Shown one piece after another: positions 1-9,163 of a stretch of DNA of 39,234 bases. Both the position numbers and the translations under genes were made by a program. The notes beneath the pieces are model-generated. The model saw only the letters and a program-made list of their open reading frames with translations. It did no database searches and was not told where the DNA came from. The DNA is from RGIG4103 sp045644605 (GTDB lineage Bacteria; Bacillota; Clostridia; RUG12999): the NCBI GenBank assembly GCA_045644605.1, contig JAZRHB010000050.1, positions 1-39,234 of the forward strand, written 5' to 3'. Position 1 is the first letter of the stretch, and each line of letters begins with the position of its first letter.

Positions 1-1
1 C

Positions 2-280
2 ATAATTGAAGACGGCGTTGCAAAAATGCCTGACAGAACGTGTTTTGCAGGAAGCATTGCAACAACGGACAGACTTGTAAGAGTAATGGTAAAACAGGTT
101 GGCGTTCCGCTTAAAGATGCCGTTACAATGATGACAAAAACTCCGGTACGCATTATCAATAAAGGCTATAAAAAAGGTGAAATTGCCGTTGGTATGGATG
201 CGGACATTATTATGTTTGATGACGATATCAACGTAAGCTATGTAATGGTTGGCGGCAAAGTAATAGTTGATAACAAATAA
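2..280 (+). CDS. nagA: N-acetylglucosamine-6-phosphate deacetylase, C-terminal part
   Basis: This is the last ~92 residues of a gene that starts before the window; the frame is open from base 2. NagA removes the acetyl group from GlcNAc-6-P, feeding amino-sugar catabolism and wall-precursor recycling in the cytoplasm. The fragment has the C-terminal pattern of the amidohydrolase family: FAGSIATTD, a helix with 'TKTPVRI', then the closing beta-sandwich strands 'KGEIAVGMDADIIMFDDD' and 'VMVGGKVIVDNK'. The catalytic metal site is upstream and cannot be checked. A distantly related amidohydrolase is possible, but the AGS motif and the 'D-INV-YV-V-GK' ending favour NagA. glmM and glmS, which act on related sugars, lie ~5.5 kb away. 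Confidence 0.82.
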   Translation: MIEDGVAKMPDRTCFAGSIATTDRLVRVMVKQVGVPLKDAVTMMTKTPVRIINKGYKKGEIAVGMDADIIMFDDDINVSYVMVGGKVIVDNK

Positions 281-301
281 AAACAATAAGGAAGTAACGG
301 T

Positions 302-496
302 ATGAAACTTGAATATCTTTTGTGGGCACTGGCATTTATCGGCATAATAGCAACCTACGGCGGCGGTAAAATTGCAGGGCTCATAACAAAAAACGAAAAA
401 GTTGTGCAGAACGTTGCAATGGTTTGCAAATTTGCAGGTGTTGTTGTTGCTGCCGGAGCAATTGTTATATTATATTTAAGGGGAAATCTTAACTAA
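302..496 (+). CDS. Small two-helix membrane protein of unknown function
   Basis: The product is 64 residues with two predicted membrane helices (about residues 4-22 and 40-58) joined by a short basic loop that includes ITKNEK. It sits between nagA and valS with 21 and 14 bp gaps, so it is probably cotranscribed with both. A weak Shine-Dalgarno (AAGGAAG) lies upstream of the ATG. I recognise no family. Composition matches its neighbours and the frame is clean, so a real gene is likely. Confidence 0.6.
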   Translation: MKLEYLLWALAFIGIIATYGGGKIAGLITKNEKVVQNVAMVCKFAGVVVAAGAIVILYLRGNLN

Positions 497-510
497 AGGA
501 GAAAGATAAA

Positions 511-3117
511 ATGGAACAGGGACTTAATAAAGTATATGATCCTTCAGTAGTTGAAGAAAGATTATATAAACAGTGGGAAGAAAACGGATATTTTAAAGCG
601 GAACCCGACAGCAAAAAGGAGCCGTTTACAATTGTTATTCCTCCGCCGAACGTTACAGGACAGCTCCATATGGGACATGCCCTTGACGAAACACTTCAGG
701 ATATCTTAATCAGATATAAAAGAATGGCAGGCTACTCGGCACTCTGGGTACCGGGAACAGACCACGCGGGTATTGCAACACAGATAAAGGTTGAAGAATA
801 CCTCCGTGAAAACGAAGGTCTTACAAGATATGACCTTGGCCGTGAAAAGTTCCTTGAACGTGTTTGGGACTGGAAGAAACAGTACGGCGACCGCATTATA
901 AAACAGCTTAAAACTCTCGGCTGTTCTTGTGACTGGTCAAGAGAACGCTTTACAATGGACGAAGGCTGTTCAAAAGCTGTACGTGAAGTGTTTGTAAACC
1001 TTTACGAAAAAGGTCTTATCTATAAAGGCAACAGAATTATCAACTGGTGTCCTAAATGTGCAACTGCTCTTTCCGATGCGGAAGTCAGCTACGAGGAAGA
1101 ACAGGGTCATTTCTGGCATATCAAATATATGCTTGAAGACGGCAGCGGCCACGTTGTAATTGCAACAACAAGACCGGAAACACTCCTTGGTGATACTGCC
1201 GTTGCAGTACATCCGGATGATGAAAGATATAAAAATATTGTTGGTAAAAACGTAATTCTTCCGCTTGTTAATAAACCGATTCCGGTTATTGCGGACGAAT
1301 ATGTTGAAATGGATTTCGGTACAGGTGTTGTTAAAATCACTCCTGCACATGACCCGAATGACTTTGAAGTAGGTCAGAGACATAACCTTGAACAGATTAA
1401 GGTTATGAATGACGATGCAACAATCAATAAATTCGGCGGTAAATACGCCGGAATGGACAGATATGAAGCAAGAAAACAGATGGTAGCCGACCTTGACGAA
1501 CTCGGACTCCTTGTTAAGATTGAAGAACACAACCATAATGTAGGTCATTGCTACAGATGTAACACAACAGTTGAACCACTTACATCAGACCAGTGGTTTG
1601 TAAAAATGAAACCTCTTGCTGAAAAAGCAATTGAAGTTGTTAAAGATAAAACAGTACAATTTGTTCCTGACAGATTCAGCAAAATCTATCTTAACTGGAT
1701 GGAAAATGTACTTGACTGGTGTATTTCAAGACAGCTCTGGTGGGGACATCGAATTCCTGCATTCTACTGCGAAGACTGCGGCGAAATGGTTGTATCTAAA
1801 GAAGATTTGACCATATGTCCGAAATGTGGCGGCAAAATGAATCAGGAAAACGACGTGCTTGATACGTGGTTTTCATCGGCACTGTGGCCGTTCTCAACAC
1901 TCGGCTGGCCTGAAAACACAAAAGACCTTGAATATTTCTATCCTACAAGCGTGCTTGTAACAGGATATGATATAATTTTCTTCTGGGTTGCAAGAATGAT
2001 ATTCTCCGGTATGGAACATATGGAAAAAGAACCGTTCAAATATGTATTCCTTCACGGTATCGTTCGTGACAGTCAGGGAAGAAAAATGTCAAAATCTCTC
2101 GGTAATGGTATTGACCCGCTTGAAGTTATCAAAGAATACGGTGCGGATGCACTCCGCTTCACTCTTGCAACAGGTAACTCACCCGGAAACGATATGCGTT
2201 ACTACGACGAAAGAGTAAAAGCAAGCCGTAACTTTGCAAATAAACTCTGGAACGCGGCAAGATTTGTTCTTATGAACATCAAACACACAGATACTGCGCT
2301 TCCGACAGAACTTGCAACAGAAGATAAATGGATTTTATCCAAACTTGATAAGCTTGCAAAAGATGTTACGGAAAACCTTGATAAATTTGAACTCGGTATA
2401 GCTGTTCAGAAGCTTTATGACTTTATCTGGGACGAATACTGTGACTGGTATATCGAGCTTTGTAAACCTCGTCTTCAGGGTCAGGCGTCAGAAAATGCAG
2501 GCAGAGTTCTTTCCTATGTTCTTTCAAGAACACTTGAACTTTTGCATCCGTTTATGCCGTTTATCACTGAAGAAATATGGCAAAACCTCCCGCACGACGG
2601 CGAAACAATAATGCGTGCCGAATGGTTCAAAGGCGATAAATTTAATTTCCCTGAAGATGAAGAAAACCTTGAAATGATAAAATCAGCAATAAAAGCAATT
2701 AGAAACGCAAGAGCTGAAAAGAACGTACCACCGTCAAAGAAAGCAAAGGTTTATATCACAACCGATAAAACCGATGTGTTTACAGCCGGTGCAGTGTTCT
2801 TTGAAAAGCTTGCATCCGCATCCGAAGTTGTTGTTTCTGCTAAGGAAGCAGAAATTAAAGATGCAGTTGCAGTTGTTTCTGAAGGTGCAAAAATTGCAAT
2901 TCCGCTTGGAGACCTCGTAAACAAAGAAGAGGAAGCGGCAAGACTCAATAAAGAAAAGCAGCGTCTTATCGGCGAAATCAAACGTCTTGACGGAAAGCTT
3001 GGTAATCCGGGCTTTGTGGCAAAAGCGCCTGAAGCGGTTGTTGCTGCTGAAAAAGCTAAAAAACAGATGTATCAGGATATGCTTGATAAGGTTGAAGAGG
3101 CTTTGAAAGCTCTTTAA
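511..3117 (+). CDS. valS: Valyl-tRNA synthetase
   Basis: ValRS charges tRNA-Val in the cytoplasm and edits mischarged threonine. The 868-residue length is normal for Firmicutes. The class I signatures are present: HMGH at residues 53-56 and KMSKS at about 525-529. The inserted CP1 editing domain lies between them, with 'TTRPETLLGDTAV' near residue 220. Two zinc-binding Cys pairs can be seen (CPKC near 177 and CEDC...CPKC near 420-440). The anticodon-binding domain is followed by a C-terminal coiled-coil arm (about 805-868, Glu/Lys-rich). The start is fixed by AAAGGAG a few bases before the ATG. The 14-bp gap to the preceding gene leaves no room for a T-box leader directly upstream. Confidence 0.97.
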   Translation: MEQGLNKVYDPSVVEERLYKQWEENGYFKAEPDSKKEPFTIVIPPPNVTGQLHMGHALDETLQDILIRYKRMAGYSALWVPGTDHAGIATQIKVEEYLRENEGLTRYDLGREKFLERVWDWKKQYGDRIIKQLKTLGCSCDWSRERFTMDEGCSKAVREVFVNLYEKGLIYKGNRIINWCPKCATALSDAEVSYEEEQGHFWHIKYMLEDGSGHVVIATTRPETLLGDTAVAVHPDDERYKNIVGKNVILPLVNKPIPVIADEYVEMDFGTGVVKITPAHDPNDFEVGQRHNLEQIKVMNDDATINKFGGKYAGMDRYEARKQMVADLDELGLLVKIEEHNHNVGHCYRCNTTVEPLTSDQWFVKMKPLAEKAIEVVKDKTVQFVPDRFSKIYLNWMENVLDWCISRQLWWGHRIPAFYCEDCGEMVVSKEDLTICPKCGGKMNQENDVLDTWFSSALWPFSTLGWPENTKDLEYFYPTSVLVTGYDIIFFWVARMIFSGMEHMEKEPFKYVFLHGIVRDSQGRKMSKSLGNGIDPLEVIKEYGADALRFTLATGNSPGNDMRYYDERVKASRNFANKLWNAARFVLMNIKHTDTALPTELATEDKWILSKLDKLAKDVTENLDKFELGIAVQKLYDFIWDEYCDWYIELCKPRLQGQASENAGRVLSYVLSRTLELLHPFMPFITEEIWQNLPHDGETIMRAEWFKGDKFNFPEDEENLEMIKSAIKAIRNARAEKNVPPSKKAKVYITTDKTDVFTAGAVFFEKLASASEVVVSAKEAEIKDAVAVVSEGAKIAIPLGDLVNKEEEAARLNKEKQRLIGEIKRLDGKLGNPGFVAKAPEAVVAAEKAKKQMYQDMLDKVEEALKAL

Positions 3118-3129
3118 TAGGGGAAATAA

Positions 3130-3939
3130 ATGTTTGGTTATGTAAATGTCTTTCAGGATGAACTTAAAATAAAGGATTATAAGGTTTTTAAAGCATATTA
3201 TTGCGGACTTTGCAAACAGCAGGGCAAACTTTGCGGAAGTGTAACAAGACTTGGACTTACGTATGATTTTGCCGTGATGGCAATAATCCTTGACTCTATC
3301 GCTGAAACGGGATGCGAGATAGCACCGGGCAGGTGTATGCTCCATCCGTTTCAGAAACGTGCAGTAGCAGGGGAGTGCGACGCTCTTACCTACTGTGCAT
3401 ATATGAGCGTGGCACTTTCGTACTATAAAATGAAAGACGATGTAAGGGATGGCGGATTTTCAAAAGCTCTTCCCGTAATGCCGTTTTTCGGGCACGCGGC
3501 AAAAAGAGTTGAAAAACTTTATTCTAAAAAGGTTAAAAAAATCATAGCTCATCTTGATAACATAACCGCCCTTGAAAAAGACGGATGTAAAAACATTGAC
3601 CTTCCCGCATATGAATTCGGTAAGCTTATGGCAGAGCTTTTTGATAAAGACAATGACAACATTGTTCTTAATCAAATGGGGTATAATATAGGCAGATGGA
3701 TTTATATAATAGATGCAGTTGATGACTTTGAAAAAGACTTAAAAAAAGGAAGGTATAATCCGTTTAACACAAAAGAGGACATAAAAAATTCGGTTAATTC
3801 ACTCTGGTACAATATGTCTGAAATAGCGGCGGCATATGAGCTGCTCCCCATGAAACGAAACAAAGATATAATTGATAATGTTATATACCTCGGAATTAAA
3901 AATAAAACAAATACGATAATTGAACGTATGGACATTTAA
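3130..3939 (+). CDS. DUF5685 family protein
   Basis: A 269-residue protein of unknown function. It matches the DUF5685 family of Clostridia in its opening (MFGYVN followed by YKAYYCGLCK-like residues) and in conserved cysteines: CGLCKQQGKLCG at about residues 24-35, then single Cys residues near 60, 68 and 82. The spaced cysteines suggest a metal site, which is inference. The rest looks helical, with no signal peptide. It follows valS by 12 bp and its TAA overlaps a possible ATG of the J-like gene by one base. The DUF5685/J-domain pairing is recurrent in Clostridia, so the two proteins probably work together. Confidence 0.75.
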   Translation: MFGYVNVFQDELKIKDYKVFKAYYCGLCKQQGKLCGSVTRLGLTYDFAVMAIILDSIAETGCEIAPGRCMLHPFQKRAVAGECDALTYCAYMSVALSYYKMKDDVRDGGFSKALPVMPFFGHAAKRVEKLYSKKVKKIIAHLDNITALEKDGCKNIDLPAYEFGKLMAELFDKDNDNIVLNQMGYNIGRWIYIIDAVDDFEKDLKKGRYNPFNTKEDIKNSVNSLWYNMSEIAAAYELLPMKRNKDIIDNVIYLGIKNKTNTIIERMDI

Positions 3940-3956
3940 TGTCGGAAAGGAATATG

Positions 3957-4565
3957 ATGGAACCATATTCGGTATTAGGACTAAACAGAGATGCAAGCAT
4001 GGAGCAGGTAAATGCGGCATATCGTGAGCTTCTTCGTAAATATGATGAATCAAACTATGTGGATAACCCGCTTGAAGACCTTGCGGCAAAGAAAAGACAG
4101 GAAATCAATGAAGCATATGACAGTATTGTAAAAATGCGTGCTGAAGAGAAAAAACGTGCACAGGAGAGTGCATCAGTGGCTGAAAATCAGCAGACAAAAA
4201 AATCTTCAAACTCACGTTATACCGAAGTGCGTGCAGCTATTGATTGCGGTAATATTATGGGCGCCTGGCAGATGCTTTCAGCCATGAAAGAAAGAGATGC
4301 CGAATGGTATTATCTTTGCGGCGTGGTTTCGCTTCGCAGAGGTCTTTATAACGATGCCTATAATTTCTTTAAAACTGCAACAAATAAAGACCCTCTCAAT
4401 ATGGAATATCGTGAGGCGTTTGCCCGTATGGACAGACAGGCGGGTGCATACAGACAGGCAGGTCCTAATATGAATCAAATGGATTGCTGCACCTGCTGTA
4501 ATAATCTCCTTATTGCAGATTGTTGCTGTGAATGTATGGGTGGAGATATTATTCCTTGTTGCTAA
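3957..4565 (+). CDS. J-domain-like protein with degenerate HPD motif and Cys-rich tail
   Basis: About 202 residues. Residues 1-60 have the layout of a J domain (MEPYSVLGL, helix II 'VNAAYRELLRKY', helix III 'RQEINEAYDSIVKM'). The loop that normally carries His-Pro-Asp, needed to stimulate DnaK ATPase, reads Asp-Glu-Ser (KY-DES-NYVDNP). The middle is a TPR-like helical segment ('AWQMLSAM...AEWYYLCGVVSLRRGLYNDAYNFFKTA'). The tail is very Cys-rich (CCTCC, CCCEC, CC at the end), as in clostridial relatives paired with DUF5685. I chose the ATG at 3957 because GGAAAGG ends 5-6 bases before it; an in-frame ATG at 3939 overlaps the previous stop. It may not be an active Hsp40 co-chaperone. Confidence 0.8.
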   Translation: MEPYSVLGLNRDASMEQVNAAYRELLRKYDESNYVDNPLEDLAAKKRQEINEAYDSIVKMRAEEKKRAQESASVAENQQTKKSSNSRYTEVRAAIDCGNIMGAWQMLSAMKERDAEWYYLCGVVSLRRGLYNDAYNFFKTATNKDPLNMEYREAFARMDRQAGAYRQAGPNMNQMDCCTCCNNLLIADCCCECMGGDIIPCC

Positions 4566-4580
4566 TTAGAGGTGATTTTA

Positions 4581-5732
4581 TTGAAACTTGATTTTAACAA
4601 GAAAAATACAACAATTGCCGTTTATGCATTTATTGTTATTGCGTGTTCAATATTGTTCTATGCACTTATAAGCAATATGGATGGTGTGTTCAGATATGTC
4701 AGAATGTTTTTCAAACTGATATCGCCGTTTATATATGCATTTTGCATTGCATACCTTCTGAACCCGCTTATGAAACAGTGCGACAAATGGTTTAAGTTTG
4801 TAGAAAAAAAGAAACCAAATCCCAAACTCAAAAGGGGACTTGGTGTTCTTACAACCTTTGTTATCTGCCTTGTTGTAATAGGCGTTTTTGGGTATATAGT
4901 AAGCCACCAGATAGCGGAAAGTATTGTTCTTTTTGCAAACAGAGTAAGGGTGTGGATACCTGAAGTTGGCGCGTGGATTACAAACTTTATACAGAAAAAC
5001 AAGCTTTTTGAAGATTATCAGATACAGATAACAAATTCGCTTTCGCAGCTTGGTAATATGGCACTTAAATTCTCTGAAACATCGCTTCCGGTGCTTTGGG
5101 GAGGAATAAAAAACATAACAACAGGAATTACCAATTTTGTACTTGCCGTTATAATTTCCATCTATATGCTTTATGATAAAGAAAAGTTTATAGCCGGCAT
5201 CAAGAAAGTGCTTGGCGCAATCCTAAAAGAAAAGAAAAAAGATGCAGTTGTAAACATTTTTTCGGATGTTAACAGAATTTTTTCTAAATTCATAATAGGC
5301 AAAATTATAGACTCTCTTATTATAGGAGTTATTTGTACAATCGGAATGATAATTTTCCGTATGCCGTTCCCGCCGCTTGTGGGATTTATAGTTGGAGTAA
5401 CCAATATAATTCCGTATTTCGGGCCGTTTATCGGTGCGGGAATAGGTGCACTTATTATTCTTGTTGTAAACCCTGTGCAGACACTGTGGTTCCTTGTATT
5501 TATACTTATACTCCAGCAGATTGACGGCAACATTCTTGGTCCGAAAATTGTTGGTGAATCCATTGGGATTTCGGCGTTCTGGGTTATTTTCGCCATCATA
5601 ATCGGCGGCGGACTTTTTGGTATTGTAGGAATGATTGTTGGCGTGCCGGTGTTTGCATTTGTTTATGCGCTGGTTAAGTCGCTTATAAACAGAAAGCTGC
5701 AGCAACAAGAGTCAAATAAGAATGAAGTATAA
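4581..5732 (+). CDS. AI-2E family transporter (PerM/YtvI-like permease)
   Basis: About 383 residues with roughly eight hydrophobic helices and the conserved late block of the family ('GVTNIIPYFGPFIGAGIGAL' near residues 275-294, then 'DGNILGPKIVGESIGISAFWVI'). The family exports small solutes; members have been proposed to move autoinducer-2, Na+/H+ or other compounds, and the substrate here is unknown. The start is probably TTG at 4581, 7 bases after AGAGGTGA. An in-frame GTG at 4572 lies inside that ribosome-binding site. It is the last gene of the run and is followed by a strong terminator. Confidence 0.88.
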   Translation: MKLDFNKKNTTIAVYAFIVIACSILFYALISNMDGVFRYVRMFFKLISPFIYAFCIAYLLNPLMKQCDKWFKFVEKKKPNPKLKRGLGVLTTFVICLVVIGVFGYIVSHQIAESIVLFANRVRVWIPEVGAWITNFIQKNKLFEDYQIQITNSLSQLGNMALKFSETSLPVLWGGIKNITTGITNFVLAVIISIYMLYDKEKFIAGIKKVLGAILKEKKKDAVVNIFSDVNRIFSKFIIGKIIDSLIIGVICTIGMIIFRMPFPPLVGFIVGVTNIIPYFGPFIGAGIGALIILVVNPVQTLWFLVFILILQQIDGNILGPKIVGESIGISAFWVIFAIIIGGGLFGIVGMIVGVPVFAFVYALVKSLINRKLQQQESNKNEV

Positions 5733-5763
5733 AGCGAGAAAAGAAATAATATAAGGCTATATA

Positions 5764-5794
5764 AAAGGACTATCCGAAAGGATAGTCCTTTTTG
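5764..5794 (+). terminator. Intrinsic terminator after the AI-2E permease
   Basis: AAAGGACTATCC pairs with GGATAGTCCTTT around a GAAA loop, followed by T residues. The stem starts with A residues, so it can also act in reverse for glmS, whose stop lies 16 bp away. It sits between convergent genes. Confidence 0.9.
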
Positions 5795-5809
5795 AGTGGG
5801 AGAGGAAGG

Positions 5810-7636
5810 TTACTCAACGGTAACCGATTTAGCTAAATTACGGGGTTTATCCACATCACAGCCCTTGTTTACAGCCATATAATATGCAAAAATCTGAAGT
5901 GGCACAACAGTAAGTGCCGGTGCAAAAACATCAATAGTTTTTGGAATATAGTAAACAAAATCCGATTCGCTTTCAATTGCGGTATTTCCTTCCTGTGCAA
6001 TTGAAAATACAATAGCTCCACGGGTTTTTACTTCTTTAATATTGCTTATCATCTTGTCAAATATGGCTTCCTGTGTTGCAAGAGACACAATAAGTGTTCC
6101 TTCTTCAACAAGAGAAATTGTACCGTGTTTCAGTTCGCCTGCAGCATAAGCTTCGGAATGAATATACGATATTTCCTTAAGTTTAAGAGACCCTTCAAGA
6201 CAGGTACAATAATCAAGTCCTCTGCCAAGGAAAAATACATCCTTCGCATTGAAATGCTTTGAAGCATATGAGGAGAGAGGCTCCATATTGTCAAGAATTT
6301 GCTGAACTTTTGACGGAAGAACGGAAAGCTCATTTACAAGAGATGTGAATTCTTCTTCCGGAACGGTTCCTTTTATTTTTGTAAAATAAAGACCAATCAA
6401 ATACATTGCCTGCAACTGTGTGCTGTATGCTTTTGTTGTAGCAACAGCAATTTCGGGACCCGCCCAGGTGTACAACACATCGTCTGATTCACGGGCAATT
6501 GAGCTTCCGACAACATTTACAACAGAAAGAATTCTCGCGCCTTGTTTTTTAGCCTCGCGAAGTGCCGCAAGAGTATCTGCAGTTTCACCCGACTGACTTA
6601 TTATAATAATAAGGTCATTTTTGTTTATAATCGGGTTTCTGTATCTGAATTCGGATGCAAGTTCAACATCAACGGGAATTCGAGCAAGCTTTTCAATGAA
6701 ATATTTAGCAGTAACCCCTACGTGATATGCACTGCCGCAACCAATAATATATATTTTGTTGAAATTGTTAATATCTTCTTTTGTAAGAGAAATGTTGTCA
6801 AGCACAATATTACCGTTTTCAATTCGTGGCATTACTGTGTTGGTTATGGCGGAAGGCTGCTCCATTATTTCTTTGAACATAAAGTGTTCATATCCGCCCT
6901 TTTCTGCGGCAGAAACATCCCAGTCAATATGGAACACATCTTTTTTAATTTCAGTTTTATCCGTATCAAGAATGGTAATCTGATTATCTTTAAACCACAC
7001 AATTTCTTTATCTTCAAGAAGATAAACATCTCTTGTGTATTCAAGTACGGCGGGAATATCTGATGCAATATAATTTTCGCCATCACCAATTCCTACAATA
7101 AGAGGACTGTCTTTTCTTACTGCAAACATTTCGCCGGGGTGTGCAGCCGATACGATACCAAGCGCATACGACCCTTCAAGCTTTTTGGTCAGCTTGATAA
7201 TTGCATCTATCATATCACCTTTGTAGTAATAATCAAGCAGATGTGCAACAACTTCAGTATCAGTTTCGGAAACGAACTTATACCCGCGAGATATAAGCTT
7301 TTCTTTAAGTATAGCATAGTTTTCAATAATTCCATTATGAACAACGGCAATATCACCGCGGTTTGAGGTGTGAGGATGTGAATTTACATCCGACGGCTCG
7401 CCGTGAGTTGCCCAACGTGTGTGCCCGATACCAATGCTGCCATTTATATTTTCACCACTGATTTTATCACTTAAAACACTGAGTCTGCCTTTTGCTTTAC
7501 GTACACAAATGTCGTTTTTATCTGTCAGAACGGCAATACCTGCCGAATCATATCCACGGTATTCAAGTTTTGAAAGTCCGTTCAGAAGAAACGGTACAGA
7601 CGGTTTATTTCCTATATATCCTACTATTCCACACAT
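5810..7636 (-). CDS. glmS: Glutamine-fructose-6-phosphate aminotransferase (isomerizing)
   Basis: GlmS makes glucosamine-6-P from fructose-6-P and glutamine, the first committed step to UDP-GlcNAc. The 608-residue length is typical. The N-terminal glutaminase domain starts MCGIVGYIG with nucleophile Cys2 and has 'GHTRWATHGEPSDVNSHPH' near 72-90. Two SIS sugar-isomerase domains follow ('GCGSAYHVG' and 'SQSGETADTLAAL' in the first; 'GRGLDYCTCLEGSLKLKE' in the second). The C-terminus 'DVDKPRNLAKSVTVE' is the family ending that closes the sugar site. It lies 17 bp after glmM on the same strand. No glmS ribozyme fits in that gap. Confidence 0.97.
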   Translation of the reverse strand: MCGIVGYIGNKPSVPFLLNGLSKLEYRGYDSAGIAVLTDKNDICVRKAKGRLSVLSDKISGENINGSIGIGHTRWATHGEPSDVNSHPHTSNRGDIAVVHNGIIENYAILKEKLISRGYKFVSETDTEVVAHLLDYYYKGDMIDAIIKLTKKLEGSYALGIVSAAHPGEMFAVRKDSPLIVGIGDGENYIASDIPAVLEYTRDVYLLEDKEIVWFKDNQITILDTDKTEIKKDVFHIDWDVSAAEKGGYEHFMFKEIMEQPSAITNTVMPRIENGNIVLDNISLTKEDINNFNKIYIIGCGSAYHVGVTAKYFIEKLARIPVDVELASEFRYRNPIINKNDLIIIISQSGETADTLAALREAKKQGARILSVVNVVGSSIARESDDVLYTWAGPEIAVATTKAYSTQLQAMYLIGLYFTKIKGTVPEEEFTSLVNELSVLPSKVQQILDNMEPLSSYASKHFNAKDVFFLGRGLDYCTCLEGSLKLKEISYIHSEAYAAGELKHGTISLVEEGTLIVSLATQEAIFDKMISNIKEVKTRGAIVFSIAQEGNTAIESESDFVYYIPKTIDVFAPALTVVPLQIFAYYMAVNKGCDVDKPRNLAKSVTVE

Positions 7637-7653
7637 AGCTCATTATCCTTTCG

Positions 7654-9006
7654 TTAAACTGAAAATTTTTCTTCAAGGACAGCAGCAAGTCTTGCAGCAT
7701 CGTCCTGCATTTCGGAAATATTTTTGCCTTCAATCATTATTCTTACAACGGGTTCTGTTCCCGACGGGCGAACAAGAATTCTGCCTTCGCCGCCGTACTT
7801 ATTTTCAAGACGGCTTATAAACTCAACAACTTCCTTGTCTGCAAGCATCTGCGTTTTATGCTCATTTTTTATGGTAGCATTAACGAGAACCTGGGGGAGA
7901 ATAGCAATTGCTTTGCGGAGAAGCGAAGCAGGTTTTCCCGATTCTTTTAAAATTGTAAGAAGTCTTATTGAGCTGACAAGTGCATCCCCCGTAGTGTTAT
8001 CAAGAAGAGAAATAATATGTCCTGACTGTTCGCCACCGATAACACTGCCTTTTTCAAGCATTTTTTCAAGCACATATCTGTCACCAACACGCGTTTGTAC
8101 AAATGAAATTCCGTTTTCCTTGCAGGTAAGCGACAAGCCCATATTGCTCATAACAGTTCCTACAACAATGTTATTTTTAAGCTTATTTTTCTTCTTCATA
8201 TCAAGAGCAAGAAGACCAATAATAACGTCGCCATCAATAGCACAGCCTTTTTCATCAACGGCAATAAGTCTGTCGGCATCGCCGTCAAAGGCAAGACCAA
8301 TATCAGCACCTACATCCTTTACATATTTACAAAGTCTTTCAATATGTACAGAACCACAGTCTTTGTTAATGTTGATTCCGTCGGGAGCATTATTTATAAT
8401 GCAAACCTGTGCTCCAAGACGTTTGTATGCAAGCGGAGCAGATTCAAAGCTGGCACCATTTGAACAGTCAATAGCTATTTTTAAACCGGAAAAATCTGTG
8501 TCGGTACATTTGAGTGCAAAATCAACATAATCTTCTACCGCAGTTTTAAGATATGTTTTTTTGCCTATCTTTTCGTGAGATGGCACATCTTCAACAACTT
8601 TTTTGCCAAGAATATAGTTTTCAATTTCATCTTCGGTTTCGTCAGGAAGTTTAAAGCCCGACTGGTTAAAAAATTTGATTCCGTTATATTCAAACGGATT
8701 GTGAGAGGCGGAAATAACAATACCGGCATCGGCTTTGTATTTACGCGTGAGATAGGCAACAGCAGGCGTAGGTACAACACCAAGTAAAACAACCTCTGCT
8801 CCTACAGATAAAATTCCGGATACAAGTGCACATTCAAGCATATCACTTGACAGACGTGTATCTTTTCCAACTAAAATTTTGGGTGTGTGCAAACTGTTTT
8901 TTGTGAGAACGTAGGCACCAAATCTCCCCAAATCATAAGCAAGCATAGGAGTAAGCTCGGTATTGGCAACACCGCGCACCCCGTCAGTACCAAAAAAAAT
9001 TCCCAT
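7654..9006 (-). CDS. glmM: Phosphoglucosamine mutase
   Basis: GlmM converts glucosamine-6-P to glucosamine-1-P for UDP-GlcNAc and peptidoglycan synthesis. The 450-residue protein has the four family motifs: the opening 'FGTDGVRGVAN', the phosphoserine loop ISASHNP with Ser101, the metal loop 'FDGDADR' near residue 240, and the C-terminal phosphate-binding loop 'RPSGTEPVVRIM' near 415. An AAAGGAG site lies just upstream of the ATG. It is first in a two-gene operon with glmS, so the two consecutive steps are made together. Confidence 0.97.
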   Translation of the reverse strand: MGIFFGTDGVRGVANTELTPMLAYDLGRFGAYVLTKNSLHTPKILVGKDTRLSSDMLECALVSGILSVGAEVVLLGVVPTPAVAYLTRKYKADAGIVISASHNPFEYNGIKFFNQSGFKLPDETEDEIENYILGKKVVEDVPSHEKIGKKTYLKTAVEDYVDFALKCTDTDFSGLKIAIDCSNGASFESAPLAYKRLGAQVCIINNAPDGININKDCGSVHIERLCKYVKDVGADIGLAFDGDADRLIAVDEKGCAIDGDVIIGLLALDMKKKNKLKNNIVVGTVMSNMGLSLTCKENGISFVQTRVGDRYVLEKMLEKGSVIGGEQSGHIISLLDNTTGDALVSSIRLLTILKESGKPASLLRKAIAILPQVLVNATIKNEHKTQMLADKEVVEFISRLENKYGGEGRILVRPSGTEPVVRIMIEGKNISEMQDDAARLAAVLEEKFSV

Positions 9007-9018
9007 TTTTTCTCCTTT

Positions 9019-9045
9019 CTGCTTACAGCAGTTTAAAATAAGCAG
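9019..9045 (-). promoter_or_regulatory. Hairpin in the glmM leader
   Basis: A perfect 7-bp inverted repeat (CTGCTTA...TAAGCAG, 13-nt loop) ends 3 bases before the AAAGGAG ribosome-binding site of glmM. It could affect translation or mRNA stability. I see no glmS ribozyme core or known riboswitch here; the regulatory role is inference. Confidence 0.35.
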
Positions 9046-9086
9046 TCTTAAGCCAAACCGGACTTCGCCACTTTTGTATATTTCTT

Positions 9087-9114
9087 ATTATATCATTAAT
9101 TTAAATTAATTCAA
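9087..9114 (-). promoter_or_regulatory. SigA-type promoter of glmM-glmS
   Basis: On the minus strand, TTGAAT (9114-9109) and a perfect TATAAT (9092-9087) are separated by 16 bp. The predicted transcript starts ~75 bases before the glmM ATG. Confidence 0.75.
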
Positions 9115-9163
9115 TACTTTTTTGTAAATTTTTTAGAAATTTTTGCACTTTTTTTAGATTTTT

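Noticed and set aside
497..510. T-box leader for valS
   Set aside because: The gap to the preceding gene is 14 bp and holds only the ribosome-binding site.
970..1548. Long frame antisense to valS
   Set aside because: It lies inside valS, has unlikely composition and no ribosome-binding site; valS is certain.
7637..7653. glmS ribozyme upstream of glmS
   Set aside because: Only 17 bp separate glmM and glmS, and the glmM leader shows no ribozyme core.
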